Of a stretch of 64,000 bases of DNA, positions 9,036 to 17,779 are shown in pieces. Origin of the DNA: an uncultured Acidobacteriia bacterium. GTDB lineage: Bacteria; Acidobacteriota; Terriglobia; Bryobacterales; Bryobacteraceae. The position numbers were made by a program, and so were the translations under genes. The stretch lies in NCBI GenBank assembly GCA_903851195.1, contig CAINNJ010000001.1, forward strand, positions 1-64,000. Direction: 5' to 3'. Position 1 is the first letter of the stretch. The number at the start of each line of letters is the position of its first letter. The notes under the pieces were generated by a model. It ran no database searches, had not been told where the DNA came from, and saw nothing but the letters and a program-made list of their open reading frames with translations.

Positions 9036-10610
9036 ATGATGGGCCTCCTCCGCTTCTCCACCGCCGGCAGTGTCGACGACGGCAAGAGCACCCTGATCGG
9101 CCGCCTACTGTACGATTCCAAAGGCGTCTACGAAGATCAGCTCGCCAGTGTCACCAAGGCTTCCGTCAACGGCAGCGGCGGCCTCATCGACCTCGCTCTC
9201 CTCACCGACGGCCTTCGCGCCGAGCGGGAACAGGGCATCACCATCGACGTTGCCTACCGTTATTTCTCCACGCCCAAACGGAAATTCATCATTGCCGACA
9301 CCCCCGGCCATGAGCAGTACACCCGCAACATGGCCACCGGCGCTTCAACGGCCGACCTCGCGATTGTTCTGATCGACGCGCGCAACGGCGTCCTCCCGCA
9401 GTCCCGCCGCCACGCCTTCATCGCGAACCTGCTCGGCATCCGCCACTTCGTCGTCGCCATCAATAAGATGGATCTCGTCGGTTTCGACCAGACCGTCTAC
9501 AACAACATCGTCGGCGAGTTCACCGCCTTCCTCGGCCGCATCGGCGGCCCGAAAGCTCTCTTCATCCCCATCAGCGCCCGCGACGGCGACAACGTGGTGA
9601 CCCGCAGCGAAAAGACGCCTTGGTACACCGGCCCGGCGCTGCTCGAATACCTCGAAGAGGTGCCTGTTGACGAAGGTCGCGAACTGCTCCCCGCGCGCTT
9701 CCCCATCCAGTACGTGCTCCGGCCCAACCTCGACTTCCGCGGCTACGCCGGACAGATCGCCTCGGGCGTCTTCAAAGTCGGCGATGAGGTCATGGCTCTG
9801 CCCGCGCGCCGCCCCACCCGGATCACCCGCATCGTCACCTACGATGGCGATCTGCCCGTCGCCCAGGCGCCCCAGTCCGTAACCATCTGCCTCGCCGACG
9901 AGATCGATATCAGCCGCGGCGACTCCATCGTGCCCGTCGCGTCCCTGCCTCACGTCGGCCGCCGCTTCCGCGCCAACTGCGTCTGGATGAACGCCAAAGC
10001 GCTTGAACTCGGCCGCAGCTACGTCATCAAGCACACGTCGCACCAGGTTCGCGGCGTCGTTCGCGCGATCAATTACCGCCTCGACGTGAACTCGCTTGCC
10101 CGCGTCGGCGCCGCCCGCCTCGAACTCAACGAGATCGGCGAGATTTCCGTCGAAACGCACCACCCGCTCTACTTCGATTCCTACTCGCTCAACCGCGTCA
10201 CCGGCGCCTTTATCCTGATCGACCCGCTCTCGAACGAGACCCTCGGCGCGGCCATGATCGTCGATATCGAAGGCAAGGAAGAGACACGCGGACAGGTCTC
10301 CACCGCCGACCGCACCGCGCGCTTCGGCCATCGCGGAGCCGTCATAGCCATCGAAGACACCGAATCCGCGCTTCTCCTTGAGCGCGAGCTGTTCGACCGC
10401 GGCGCCAACGTCGCCGTCGTGAACTCGCTGGAGCCCAACGCCGCCAAACTGGCCACCGCCGCCGGCCTGATCGTCATCGTCGTCGGCGCCGTCCCGCCCT
10501 CCGCCATCGACCTCCGCCGCGTGGCCACCTTCGAAGCCGTCCGCCAGCTCGGACGTCTCGGCGTTCTCGTCGGCCACGAAGAGCAACTCGTCGAAGGAGA
10601 AGGCATCTAA
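9036..10610 (+). CDS. cysN: sulfate adenylyltransferase GTPase subunit (CysN) with vestigial CysC-like tail
   Basis: A 524-residue elongation-factor-like GTPase that drives APS synthesis. The GTP motifs are GSVDDGKST (11-19), DTPGH (88-92) and NKMD (143-146). The catalytic part ends near residue 420. The last 100 residues align by eye with the start and middle of an APS kinase domain: GHRGAVI, LERELFDRGANV and NAAKLATAAGLIVIVVG parallel CysC GHRPAV, LERRLFERG and EVAKLFADAGLIVI. The kinase P-loop GLSGSGKS and the substrate-binding DGDNVRHGL are gone. It appears to be a CysN-CysC fusion whose kinase has decayed. Confidence 0.93.
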   Translation: MMGLLRFSTAGSVDDGKSTLIGRLLYDSKGVYEDQLASVTKASVNGSGGLIDLALLTDGLRAEREQGITIDVAYRYFSTPKRKFIIADTPGHEQYTRNMATGASTADLAIVLIDARNGVLPQSRRHAFIANLLGIRHFVVAINKMDLVGFDQTVYNNIVGEFTAFLGRIGGPKALFIPISARDGDNVVTRSEKTPWYTGPALLEYLEEVPVDEGRELLPARFPIQYVLRPNLDFRGYAGQIASGVFKVGDEVMALPARRPTRITRIVTYDGDLPVAQAPQSVTICLADEIDISRGDSIVPVASLPHVGRRFRANCVWMNAKALELGRSYVIKHTSHQVRGVVRAINYRLDVNSLARVGAARLELNEIGEISVETHHPLYFDSYSLNRVTGAFILIDPLSNETLGAAMIVDIEGKEETRGQVSTADRTARFGHRGAVIAIEDTESALLLERELFDRGANVAVVNSLEPNAAKLATAAGLIVIVVGAVPPSAIDLRRVATFEAVRQLGRLGVLVGHEEQLVEGEGI

Positions 10611-10619
10611 GCCGGCACT

Positions 10620-11723
10620 TCAAATCACCAGCGCGTAACTCGTGCTCCGCCCGCCCCCGGGATTCTGCTTCAGAATCCCGTGCGCCAGCAACTCCCGTAT
10701 ATCGCGCAGCGCCGTGTCGTGCGAGCACTTCATCAGCTTCGCCCACTTCACCGTATTCAGGTTCCCCTCGAATCCGTCCACCAGCCGGTTCAGCATCTCC
10801 CGCTGCCGGTCGTTCAGAGACACGCTCCGCAGAGACTCCCAAACCCTCGCCTTCGCCAGCACCGTCTCCATCGTCTCCTGCGCCCGCCGGATCGACCGGC
10901 CCAGGCACCCGAGAAACCACTCCATCCAGAACGTGATGTCCATCGTCCCGCGCTGCACCCGCGCCAGCGTCTCGTAATAGGCATCGCGCTCTTCGCTGAT
11001 CTGCCTCGACATACTGTAGAACCGTTGCGAACTCTCGTCCGAACGGGCAAGTTGCATGTCCGCAATAGCCCGCGCAATGCGGCCGTTGCCGTCTTCGAAC
11101 GGATGGATCGTGACGAACCAGAGATGCGCTAAAGCGGCACGAAAGACCGGATCCGCCGCATCGTCGCCGTTCAGAAACCGGAAAAAAGCGGCCATCTCCT
11201 GTTCGAGCCGCGCCGCCGCCGGCGCTTCATAATGAACAGTCTCCCGCCCGATCGGCCCGGAAACCACCTGCATCGGCCCCGCATGATCGTCCCGCCACGC
11301 TCCCGTCCGGATCCTCAGGATTCCGCTTCGCCCCGTGGGAAAAAGCGCCGCATGCCACCCGAACAAACGTTCCGCGTCCAGCGGCGCCGCGTAATTCCGC
11401 GTCGCGTCCAGCGTCATTTCGACCACGCCCTCCACATTCCGGTCCGCCGGCTTCAGCCCCGCAATCTCCACGCCCATCCGGCGCGCAATCGACGACCGCA
11501 CCGTTTCCGCGTTCAGCCGTTCGCCCTCGATTGCACTGGTGCTCAGAACATCCGTCGTCAGAGTGCGAAGGACGGCGTCCTCCCGCAAACGGAATCCCAG
11601 GCTTTCCATGTGCCCGATGAACCGCCCCTGCTGCCGGCCAATCGCCGCCAAAGGCTCCGCCAGCCGCTGCCGGTCCCACCGAAAGTGGGGCCAGTCCGGC
11701 CGCTCATAGATATACGGATTCAT
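10620..11723 (-). CDS. Fic family protein with C-terminal winged helix
   Basis: A 367-residue protein (start MNPYIYERPDWPHF). The Fic active-site motif HPFEDGNGR (residues 207-215) is intact, predicting AMP or other nucleotide transfer to a protein hydroxyl. An N-terminal inhibitory-helix signature TSAIEG (62-67) implies autoinhibition in cis. The last 70 residues (LNTVKWAKLMKCSHDTALRDIRELL...) look like a winged helix-turn-helix. I chose ATG 11723 because the longer start would lie inside a palindrome and the -10 box. The two palindromes just upstream suggest self-regulation. Targets unknown. Confidence 0.9.
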   Translation of the reverse strand: MNPYIYERPDWPHFRWDRQRLAEPLAAIGRQQGRFIGHMESLGFRLREDAVLRTLTTDVLSTSAIEGERLNAETVRSSIARRMGVEIAGLKPADRNVEGVVEMTLDATRNYAAPLDAERLFGWHAALFPTGRSGILRIRTGAWRDDHAGPMQVVSGPIGRETVHYEAPAAARLEQEMAAFFRFLNGDDAADPVFRAALAHLWFVTIHPFEDGNGRIARAIADMQLARSDESSQRFYSMSRQISEERDAYYETLARVQRGTMDITFWMEWFLGCLGRSIRRAQETMETVLAKARVWESLRSVSLNDRQREMLNRLVDGFEGNLNTVKWAKLMKCSHDTALRDIRELLAHGILKQNPGGGRSTSYALVI

Positions 11724-11727
11724 CCCT

Positions 11728-11755
11728 TGCGTCGATTCTACCACCAATCAACGCA
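11728..11755. promoter_or_regulatory. 28-bp palindrome 1 upstream of fic (operator candidate)
   Basis: Half-site TGCGTCGATT, eight-base spacer, half-site AATCAACGCA. It begins 4 bases before the fic start codon and covers the probable -10 box. It has the same 10-8-10 architecture as the neighbouring palindrome 2. Confidence 0.65.
11735..11740 (-). promoter_or_regulatory. -10 box TAGAAT of fic
   Basis: On the minus strand TAGAAT lies 11 bases before the fic ATG and falls inside the first palindrome, so a protein bound there would occlude the promoter. Confidence 0.45.
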
Positions 11756-11760
11756 CTTTC

Positions 11761-11788
11761 TGCGTCGAATAATGCCCTAATCTACGCA
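11761..11788. promoter_or_regulatory. 28-bp palindrome 2 upstream of fic (operator candidate)
   Basis: Half-site TGCGTCGAAT, eight-base spacer, half-site AATCTACGCA. It is offset 33 bp from palindrome 1, about three helical turns, so two dimers could sit on the same DNA face. The spacers differ while the half-sites agree, as expected for a binding site. Confidence 0.65.
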
Positions 11789-11837
11789 CTCACGTGCATT
11801 CGCCGACAAAGGATCGTCAGGTGTTCGGAATCTCACG

Positions 11838-12539
11838 ATGAAAACACTCTCCGTTATCCTGCTGACCTGTCTCGCCGCCAGCGCGCAATCTGACCTTCCT
11901 CATTTCGGAATCGGCTTCAGCGCCTCCACCCTGGGTCTCGGAGTCCAGGCCGCCACCGCCGTGACCTCCCGAGCCAACCTTCGCGCCGGCTTCAACATCT
12001 TCAACTACAGCGACACCATCCATAAGGACGGCGTCAACTACCAGGGCGACCTCCACCTCCGCTCTGTGCAGGTAACCTGGGATCAGTACTTCGGCGCTTT
12101 CCACATCAGCCCCGGACTTCTCGTCTACAACGGCAACCGCGCCACGGCTCTGGCCAGTGTTCCCGGCGGCCAGTCGTTCACCCTGGGAGGCAACACGTTC
12201 TACAGCAACTCGGCAACTCCGGTCGGCGGCTCCGGCGAACTCACCGTGAACAAAGCCGCCCCCATGATCCTCGTCGGCTTCGGCAATCTGCTCCCGCGCA
12301 GCCAGCGGCACTTTGGCGTCAATGTGGAGGCGGGCGTGGTCTTTCAGGGTTCCCCGAAGATCCGGCTCAATCTCGGCGGCATCACCTGCCTGAACGCCGC
12401 CCAGACCGCCTGCGTCAACACCGCCACCGACACGCTGGTGCAAGGCAGCGTCATCGCCGAACAGTCAAAGTTGAGCAATCAGGCCGGGCCGTACAAATAC
12501 TTCCCGGTCGTCGCAATCGGCTTCGGCTATAAGTTCTGA
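11838..12539 (+). CDS. outer-membrane beta-barrel-like protein, unknown function
   Basis: A 233-residue exported protein with a signal peptide MKTLSVILLTCLAASAQ. The body has alternating hydrophobic strands with aromatic girdle residues and ends in YKF, a C-terminal aromatic typical of outer-membrane barrels. No enzyme motif is visible. Two cysteines near residues 198 and 205 (ITCLNAAQTACVN) may form a loop disulfide. It is divergent from fic, with the fic palindromes 50 bases upstream, so it could share that regulation. Confidence 0.65.
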   Translation: MKTLSVILLTCLAASAQSDLPHFGIGFSASTLGLGVQAATAVTSRANLRAGFNIFNYSDTIHKDGVNYQGDLHLRSVQVTWDQYFGAFHISPGLLVYNGNRATALASVPGGQSFTLGGNTFYSNSATPVGGSGELTVNKAAPMILVGFGNLLPRSQRHFGVNVEAGVVFQGSPKIRLNLGGITCLNAAQTACVNTATDTLVQGSVIAEQSKLSNQAGPYKYFPVVAIGFGYKF

Positions 12540-12545
12540 GCCACC

Positions 12546-12761
12546 CTACTCCTGTTCCGCTTCGAGCCCGGCACTCCGTACCGCCCCCAGCAACTCGTCC
12601 ACCCCGACCACGGAATCGTCGAACTCCACCGTCACCTTCCCTGCCCCCAGATTGACGTGGGCATACTCGACGCCCTCCACCGACGCGAGGTCTTCCTCCA
12701 CCGTCCGAACCAGCCCCGGCGCACCCAACCCCGTCACACGCAACTCCGTTTTAGCTTTCAT
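12546..12761 (-). CDS. HMA-fold protein lacking the metal-binding CxxC
   Basis: A 71-residue protein with the ferredoxin-like heavy-metal-associated pattern (LRVTGLGAPGLVRTVEEDL...EGVEYAHVNLGAGKVTVEF...ELLGAVRSAGLEAE). Copper chaperones carry GMTCxxC where this has GLGAPGL, so there is no cysteine in the whole protein. It is convergent with the outer-membrane protein and faces the Cys-rich exported genes across a divergent region. It either binds no soft metal or uses the fold for another purpose. Confidence 0.75.
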   Translation of the reverse strand: MKAKTELRVTGLGAPGLVRTVEEDLASVEGVEYAHVNLGAGKVTVEFDDSVVGVDELLGAVRSAGLEAEQE

Positions 12762-12880
12762 GGTCGACTCCCGGCCCTACCCATCGGAAGCGCAACGCTT
12801 GCCGCGGGCTTGCGGACCTGCTTCAGACTTTCGTTCAACGCCGTCACGATGTCAATCGGTCTTACGGTGGATAGTTCGGC

Positions 12881-12886
12881 TATACT
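12881..12886 (+). promoter_or_regulatory. -10 box TATACT, leaderless type
   Basis: TATACT ends 7 bases before GTG 12894. It picks out that codon as the start of the small exported protein over a longer in-frame extension. Confidence 0.55.
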
Positions 12887-12893
12887 CGTTGCA

Positions 12894-13271
12894 GTGCGAC
12901 GCGCGTTGGCCACATGCCTGCTGGTCTGGTTCAGCTTCTCGCTGGTCGCGCCCCTGACCTTCGCCAATCGCCAGCGCGATTTGCCCGCCTGCTGCCGCCG
13001 CGACGGCAAACACCACTGCTCGCAGGGCCGGGAGGCCGGCGGCGAGAAATCCTCCGGCACAGCGCTTCAATTGGTTGCGGACAGATGCGCTTCCTGGCCC
13101 GTCGGCTTTGCGGTAGCTGAGTCGGGCAAGACTTTCGTCCCCCGGCGCACGGCCATCCACCTTCCCCGGCTAGTCGTTGCCGCGCTTCCTGCCGCGCCGG
13201 CATCCCTCCCGCGCCTCACGAAACGGGACGGATCCTGTTTCCAGCGCGGTCCCCCGGCCTTCCTCGCGTAA
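12894..13271 (+). CDS. small exported Cys/His-motif protein
   Basis: A 125-residue protein. The start at GTG 12894 gives a signal peptide MRRALATCLLVWFSFSLVAPLTFA, followed directly by LPACCRRDGKHHC, a compact Cys-Cys...His-His-Cys patch that looks like a soft-metal site. The rest is low-complexity, Arg/Ala/Pro-rich. I do not recognise a named family. It precedes another exported protein with a CECC patch and a TonB receptor, an arrangement reminiscent of small metal-handling proteins beside copper receptors. Confidence 0.6.
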   Translation: MRRALATCLLVWFSFSLVAPLTFANRQRDLPACCRRDGKHHCSQGREAGGEKSSGTALQLVADRCASWPVGFAVAESGKTFVPRRTAIHLPRLVVAALPAAPASLPRLTKRDGSCFQRGPPAFLA

Positions 13272-13339
13272 TCTCCATCCGACTCCCGTAGTTTCAGTTT
13301 CCGTACCGTCGTAGCGGTCCCGTCTGCATTCGCGCATCC

Positions 13340-13753
13340 ATGAACAGAGCAGCACAATCCGCGGCTATCGCGCGCAGGAGCTTTGCATTCCTGCTGCTGT
13401 GCATATTCTCGTTCGCGCCGGTCATGCCGGCGGTGCAGGCGGCGCTGCTGGCCCCGAATACAGCCCACGCCGCCTGCGAATGCTGCAAACAGATCGGGGC
13501 GAAGTGTCACCGGAAATCCCACCGCGGTCCCGGAAGCCCCGGCCCCTCGTGGAGCGGGTCGCCATCCTGCGGCGTCGATTGCTCACAGCCCGCCATTCCT
13601 GTATTTTCCGAATCTCCCCTGGCGCTGCCCACCGGAACAAAGGCAGCGTTCGTCCCTGGTACTTCACGCAATACCACCGGCCGGTCAAAATCCGTTTCCG
13701 TCGGCTCCTCCCGTTTTGCCTGGCTCTACCAACGCCCTCCCCCGCTCCTCTGA
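13340..13753 (+). CDS. small exported protein with CECC...CH motif
   Basis: A 137-residue protein with a signal peptide (RRSFAFLLLCIFSFAPVMPAVQA) and then ACECCKQIGAKCHRKSH, a second dense Cys/His patch analogous to the one upstream. The remainder is Ser/Pro-rich. Layout matches the previous gene: signal, ligand patch within 20 residues of the cleavage site, disordered tail. The TonB receptor begins 41 bases after its stop. Metal binding is inference from residue pattern only. Confidence 0.6.
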   Translation: MNRAAQSAAIARRSFAFLLLCIFSFAPVMPAVQAALLAPNTAHAACECCKQIGAKCHRKSHRGPGSPGPSWSGSPSCGVDCSQPAIPVFSESPLALPTGTKAAFVPGTSRNTTGRSKSVSVGSSRFAWLYQRPPPLL

Positions 13754-13794
13754 ACCAACTCGTCAGCGGAAATCGACACTTCAGGGAGGACGTC

Positions 13795-16623
13795 TTGAGT
13801 CATTGGAAATACACCGTGCTTTGTTTATTCGCCAGCGCCCCACGCATTGCGTCCGCGCAGGAAAGCATCAACTTCGCCAGCGTCGGCGGCCGGGTTACGG
13901 ACCCGTCCGGCGCGGTCGTTCAGGCCGCCACGGTCGTTGCGCGCCGAATCGAAACCAACCAGGCCAACACCGCGGCCACCGATCGTGAGGGACGCTTCCG
14001 CTTCCCCTACCTCGCCGTCGGCCAGTACGAGATCAAAGTGCAAAAGACGGGTTTCGCCGAAGCGGCACGCCCGCTTACCCTGACCGTCGGCTCCGCGTTC
14101 GACCTGCCCTTTTCACTGGCTCTGCAGAGTGCGCGGACGTCCGTCACCGTGGATACCGGCGCACCCGTTCTCGAATCGGCCCGCAGCCAGATCGTCGGCA
14201 CCGTCTCCCAGGCCGAAGTCGCCAGTCTTCCCCTGAACGGCCGGAACTTCCTCGACCTCGCCCTGCTGATTCCAGGCGTCTCCCCCACCAACACAGGCTC
14301 CAACCAGCTCTTCGCCGAAACCTCGGCCGTGCCGGGTCAGGGAATCTCGGTCGGAAGCCAGCGGAATTTTTCCAATAACTTCATCGTCGACGGACTCTCG
14401 GCCAATGACGATGCAGCCGGACTCAGCGGCATCTTCTACGGTCTCGACGTCGTGCAGGAGTTTCAGGTGGTCACCTCCGGCGGCAACGCGGAACTCGGGC
14501 GCGCCCTCGGCGGTTACGTCAACATGGTGACGAAAAGCGGCACCAACGCCCTGCACGGCGCCGCCTACGGCTACTTCAGAAACCAGCGGATGAACGCCGC
14601 CAATCCGCTCTCGAATACCAAACTGCCTTCTACCCAGGCCCAGTACGGAGCCAGTCTCGGCGGCCCCGTCGTTCACGACCGCACGTTTTATTTCGCGAAC
14701 TTCGAGCGGCGCGAACTGAATCAGAGCGGCCTGATCACCATCTCGCCCGCCAACCTCGCCGCCATAAATGCCCGTCTCGCCGCGGTCGGCTATGAATCGG
14801 GCGCGGCCCAACTCACCACGGGTCTCTACCCCAACCCTGTCCATAACGCCAACTTTCTCGCCAAACTCGATCACTCCTTCGGCAGCCGGGACCAGTTCAC
14901 GGCGCGCTACAGTCTCTACACGGTCAACAGCCGGAATTCCCGCGGCGCCGGCGCGCTCAGCGCCGCCAGCGCGTCGGCCGGGCTCGACAACACCGACCAG
15001 ACCGTGGCCGTCGGCAACGTTTTCGCGCTCTCTCCCCGCACCGTGAATGAGACCCGCGGCCAGTTCACGCGCAGCAATCTGCTCGCTCTCCCCACCGACC
15101 CCCTCGGGCCCGCCGTCAGCATATCGGGAATCGCTTCCTTCGGAACCCTTTCCGGCTCTCCCACCGGCCGCGTCAACAATCTCTACGAGGTCGCCGACAA
15201 CCTTTCACACCAGGCCGGAGCCCATGCTCTCCGCGCCGGAATCGACTTCCTCTACAACGACGTAACCATCACTTACCCCCGGTCAATTCGCGGCAGCTAC
15301 GCCTTCTCCTCACTCGCGAATTTCCTGAGCGGCGTCTACAACACCTCCGGATATACCCAGACGTTTGGAAATACCCGCATCGCCCAGACCAACCCGAACG
15401 CCGGCTTCTACGCGCAGGACGAATGGAAACTCAGCCCCGCGCTCACCCTCAACGCGGGCCTGCGCTATGACCTGCAGTTCCTGAAAACCATCGCGACCGA
15501 CACCAACAACATCTCCCCGCGGGCCGGTTTCGCATGGACTCCGTTTCCCTCCCGCCACACGACCATTCGGGGGGGCTTCGGCTTGTTCTACGATCGCGTG
15601 CCCCTGCGCGCCCTGGCCAACGCGCTCCTTTCGAGCGGCAACACCACCACGATCACCAGCACAAGTCAGCTCAGCGTCAGTCTCTCCCCGACGCAGGCCG
15701 GCGCCCCCGTTTTCCCCAACATTCTGCCCTCCACGGGCCTGCCTGCCGGGGTGCTGGTCAACTTCAGCACCATGAATCCGAACATGCAGAACGCCTATTC
15801 CGAACAGGGCAACCTCGAAGTGGAACAACAGCTGAGCCAGACCTCGACCCTCAGCGTGGGTTATCAGCACCTTCGCGGCCTGCAGCTCATCGTCTCGGTA
15901 AATAAGAACGTGCCATCGTGCGCCGCCGTGGGAACCAACAACGGTTGCCGCCCGAATCCCGCCTACGCGAACAACAGCCAGTACTCCTCCCTGGCGGATT
16001 CTCACTACGACGCCCTGCAGGTCTCCTTCCTCCGGAGGCCCGTCCGCTGGGGCAGTTACCGCATCTCTTACAGCTACTCGAAGGCGCTCGATAACGTCGG
16101 CGAATTCTTCTTCAGCGCGCCCATCGACAATTTCAATATCTGGCGCGACTACGGCCGCTCCGACGACGACCAGCGCCATCGCGTCGTCGTGGACGGCAAC
16201 CTCCACACCTCGCAGGCCCGCGCCGCCACCCCCTGGCAACGGCTCATCCACGGCTTCCAGCTGAGCGGTTCGCTGCAGTATTATTCGGCGCTGCCGCTGA
16301 ACATCACTTCCGGAGTCAACACCCTCCAGGGCACCGCCGGCAGGCCCCTCGTGAACGGCGATTTCATCGGGCGCAACGCCGGAACCGGAAACGATTTCTT
16401 CGGCGTGAATCTGCGCCTCAGCCGCGCCTTCCGCCTCACCGAGCGCTTCCGGCTGGAAACTCTCGCCGAAGGCTTCAACCTGCTCAACCACCGGAATAAT
16501 CTGACCCTGAACGGCGCATTCGGCGCCGGAGCCTACCCGTCCGCCCCTTCGGCCAGCTTCGGTCAGGTCACCGCCGTGAACGATCCCCGGGTGCTCCAAC
16601 TGGCGCTGCGAGTCGCCTTCTAA
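13795..16623 (+). CDS. Oar-like TonB-dependent receptor
   Basis: A 942-residue outer-membrane receptor. A TTG start with GGAGGA four bases upstream gives a signal peptide ending ASAQ. Residues about 25-110 form a carboxypeptidase-regulatory-like beta sandwich (VGGRVTDPSGAVVQAATV). The plug domain follows (LPLNGRNFLDLALLIPGV, NNFIVDGLSANDD), then a large barrel ending in VAF. Acidobacteria carry many such receptors. The substrate is unknown, but the flanking Cys-rich proteins and Asp-box protein point to a metal or peptide cargo. A longer in-frame reading upstream overlaps the previous gene and is rejected. Confidence 0.9.
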   Translation: MSHWKYTVLCLFASAPRIASAQESINFASVGGRVTDPSGAVVQAATVVARRIETNQANTAATDREGRFRFPYLAVGQYEIKVQKTGFAEAARPLTLTVGSAFDLPFSLALQSARTSVTVDTGAPVLESARSQIVGTVSQAEVASLPLNGRNFLDLALLIPGVSPTNTGSNQLFAETSAVPGQGISVGSQRNFSNNFIVDGLSANDDAAGLSGIFYGLDVVQEFQVVTSGGNAELGRALGGYVNMVTKSGTNALHGAAYGYFRNQRMNAANPLSNTKLPSTQAQYGASLGGPVVHDRTFYFANFERRELNQSGLITISPANLAAINARLAAVGYESGAAQLTTGLYPNPVHNANFLAKLDHSFGSRDQFTARYSLYTVNSRNSRGAGALSAASASAGLDNTDQTVAVGNVFALSPRTVNETRGQFTRSNLLALPTDPLGPAVSISGIASFGTLSGSPTGRVNNLYEVADNLSHQAGAHALRAGIDFLYNDVTITYPRSIRGSYAFSSLANFLSGVYNTSGYTQTFGNTRIAQTNPNAGFYAQDEWKLSPALTLNAGLRYDLQFLKTIATDTNNISPRAGFAWTPFPSRHTTIRGGFGLFYDRVPLRALANALLSSGNTTTITSTSQLSVSLSPTQAGAPVFPNILPSTGLPAGVLVNFSTMNPNMQNAYSEQGNLEVEQQLSQTSTLSVGYQHLRGLQLIVSVNKNVPSCAAVGTNNGCRPNPAYANNSQYSSLADSHYDALQVSFLRRPVRWGSYRISYSYSKALDNVGEFFFSAPIDNFNIWRDYGRSDDDQRHRVVVDGNLHTSQARAATPWQRLIHGFQLSGSLQYYSALPLNITSGVNTLQGTAGRPLVNGDFIGRNAGTGNDFFGVNLRLSRAFRLTERFRLETLAEGFNLLNHRNNLTLNGAFGAGAYPSAPSASFGQVTAVNDPRVLQLALRVAF

Positions 16624-16636
16624 CAAGGAAACCAAT

Positions 16637-17710
16637 ATGACGTCTCTGCTTCTTGCCGCGCTTTCCATCGCCGCCGTCCATCTGGGACCCATGGGCCCCG
16701 ACGCGCCCGCCCGTGAACCGCAACTCGCCGTCCGCGGCTCGAACGTCTTCCTCGCTTTCGGCGCCGGCGACACCATTTACTTCAGCGCCTCTTCGGACGC
16801 CGGAAAAACCTTCTTCGCTCCCGTCCGGATTGCGAATGCGCCCATCCTGCCCCTCTCCCGGCATCGCGGCCCGCGCCTGGCGCTCTCCGGCAACGCCATC
16901 GTCGTCACCGCCGTAACCGGTAAGACCGCCGGGCAGGGCGAGCACTCCCACGGCCTCCCCTCCGACGGCGATCTGCTCTCCTGGCGCTCGCTCGATGACG
17001 GCAAGACCTGGTCGAAGGCAACAATCGTCAACGATGTTCCCGGCGCGCCCACCGAAGGCCTGCACGCCCTCGCCTCCGATGGCCGCGGCCGCCTCTTCGC
17101 CGCCTGGCTCGACAAGCGAAGCGGCAAAGGCACGAAACTCTACGGAGCCCGCTCCGCCGACGGAGGCCTGTCGTGGTCCAAAAACATGCTGATCTACGAC
17201 TCTCCCGACGGGACCATCTGCGAATGCTGCCATCCTTCCCTCGCCTTCGACGGCGAAGAAATTCTCGTCATGTGGAGGAACGCCCTCGCCGGTTCGCGCG
17301 ACATGTACCTGGCTCGCTCGGCCGACGGCCTGTCTTTCGGCAAACCGGCCAAACTGGGCGAAGGCACCTGGCAATTGAATGCCTGCCCGATGGACGGCGG
17401 CGGCATCGTCGCTTCCAACCACCGCGTCGTCACCGCCTGGCGGCGCAACAAAGAAATCTTCTTCGCCGGCCCCGGCGAAAAGGAGACCGGCGTCGGTGAA
17501 GGCACCGATGTCGCCCTCGCCGCCGCGCCCGGAGGCGTCCTGGCCATCTGGTCTTCCCCGACCGGAGTTCGCGTTCTGTTCCCCGGTGCGCGGGAATCCG
17601 CGGTGGTCGCGCCCCAGGGCACCTTCCCCGCCATCGCCGTGCTTCCGGGCGGCCGCGCCCTCGGCGCCTGGGAAACCGAAGGCAAGATCGTTGTGCAGAC
17701 GATCCCGTAG
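16637..17710 (+). CDS. exported Asp-box (sialidase-fold) protein with CECC motif
   Basis: A 357-residue predicted beta-propeller with four Asp-box turns: SSDAGKTF, SLDDGKTW, SADGGLSW and SADGLSF. A short hydrophobic N-terminus (MTSLLLAALSIAAVHL) could be a signal. The loop ICECCHPS near residue 195 places three cysteines together, echoing the CECC patch of the upstream small protein, and NACPMDGG adds another cysteine. No sialidase catalytic arginine triad was identified, so sugar cleavage should not be assumed. It begins 13 bases after the TonB receptor with AAGGA upstream, so it is in the same operon. Confidence 0.75.
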   Translation: MTSLLLAALSIAAVHLGPMGPDAPAREPQLAVRGSNVFLAFGAGDTIYFSASSDAGKTFFAPVRIANAPILPLSRHRGPRLALSGNAIVVTAVTGKTAGQGEHSHGLPSDGDLLSWRSLDDGKTWSKATIVNDVPGAPTEGLHALASDGRGRLFAAWLDKRSGKGTKLYGARSADGGLSWSKNMLIYDSPDGTICECCHPSLAFDGEEILVMWRNALAGSRDMYLARSADGLSFGKPAKLGEGTWQLNACPMDGGGIVASNHRVVTAWRRNKEIFFAGPGEKETGVGEGTDVALAAAPGGVLAIWSSPTGVRVLFPGARESAVVAPQGTFPAIAVLPGGRALGAWETEGKIVVQTIP

Positions 17711-17779
17711 TGAGCCGCCGCCGGCACTGGCCCGGCGGCCATCACTTTCGCTAAGCTGTCGAAAGCCGCTGTCTCCGCC

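Noticed and set aside
15310-16776. Long minus-strand open frame opposite the TonB receptor
   Set aside because: It mirrors a well-supported gene, has no family motif and is Gly/Val/Ala/Arg-rich as expected from an antisense GC-rich frame.
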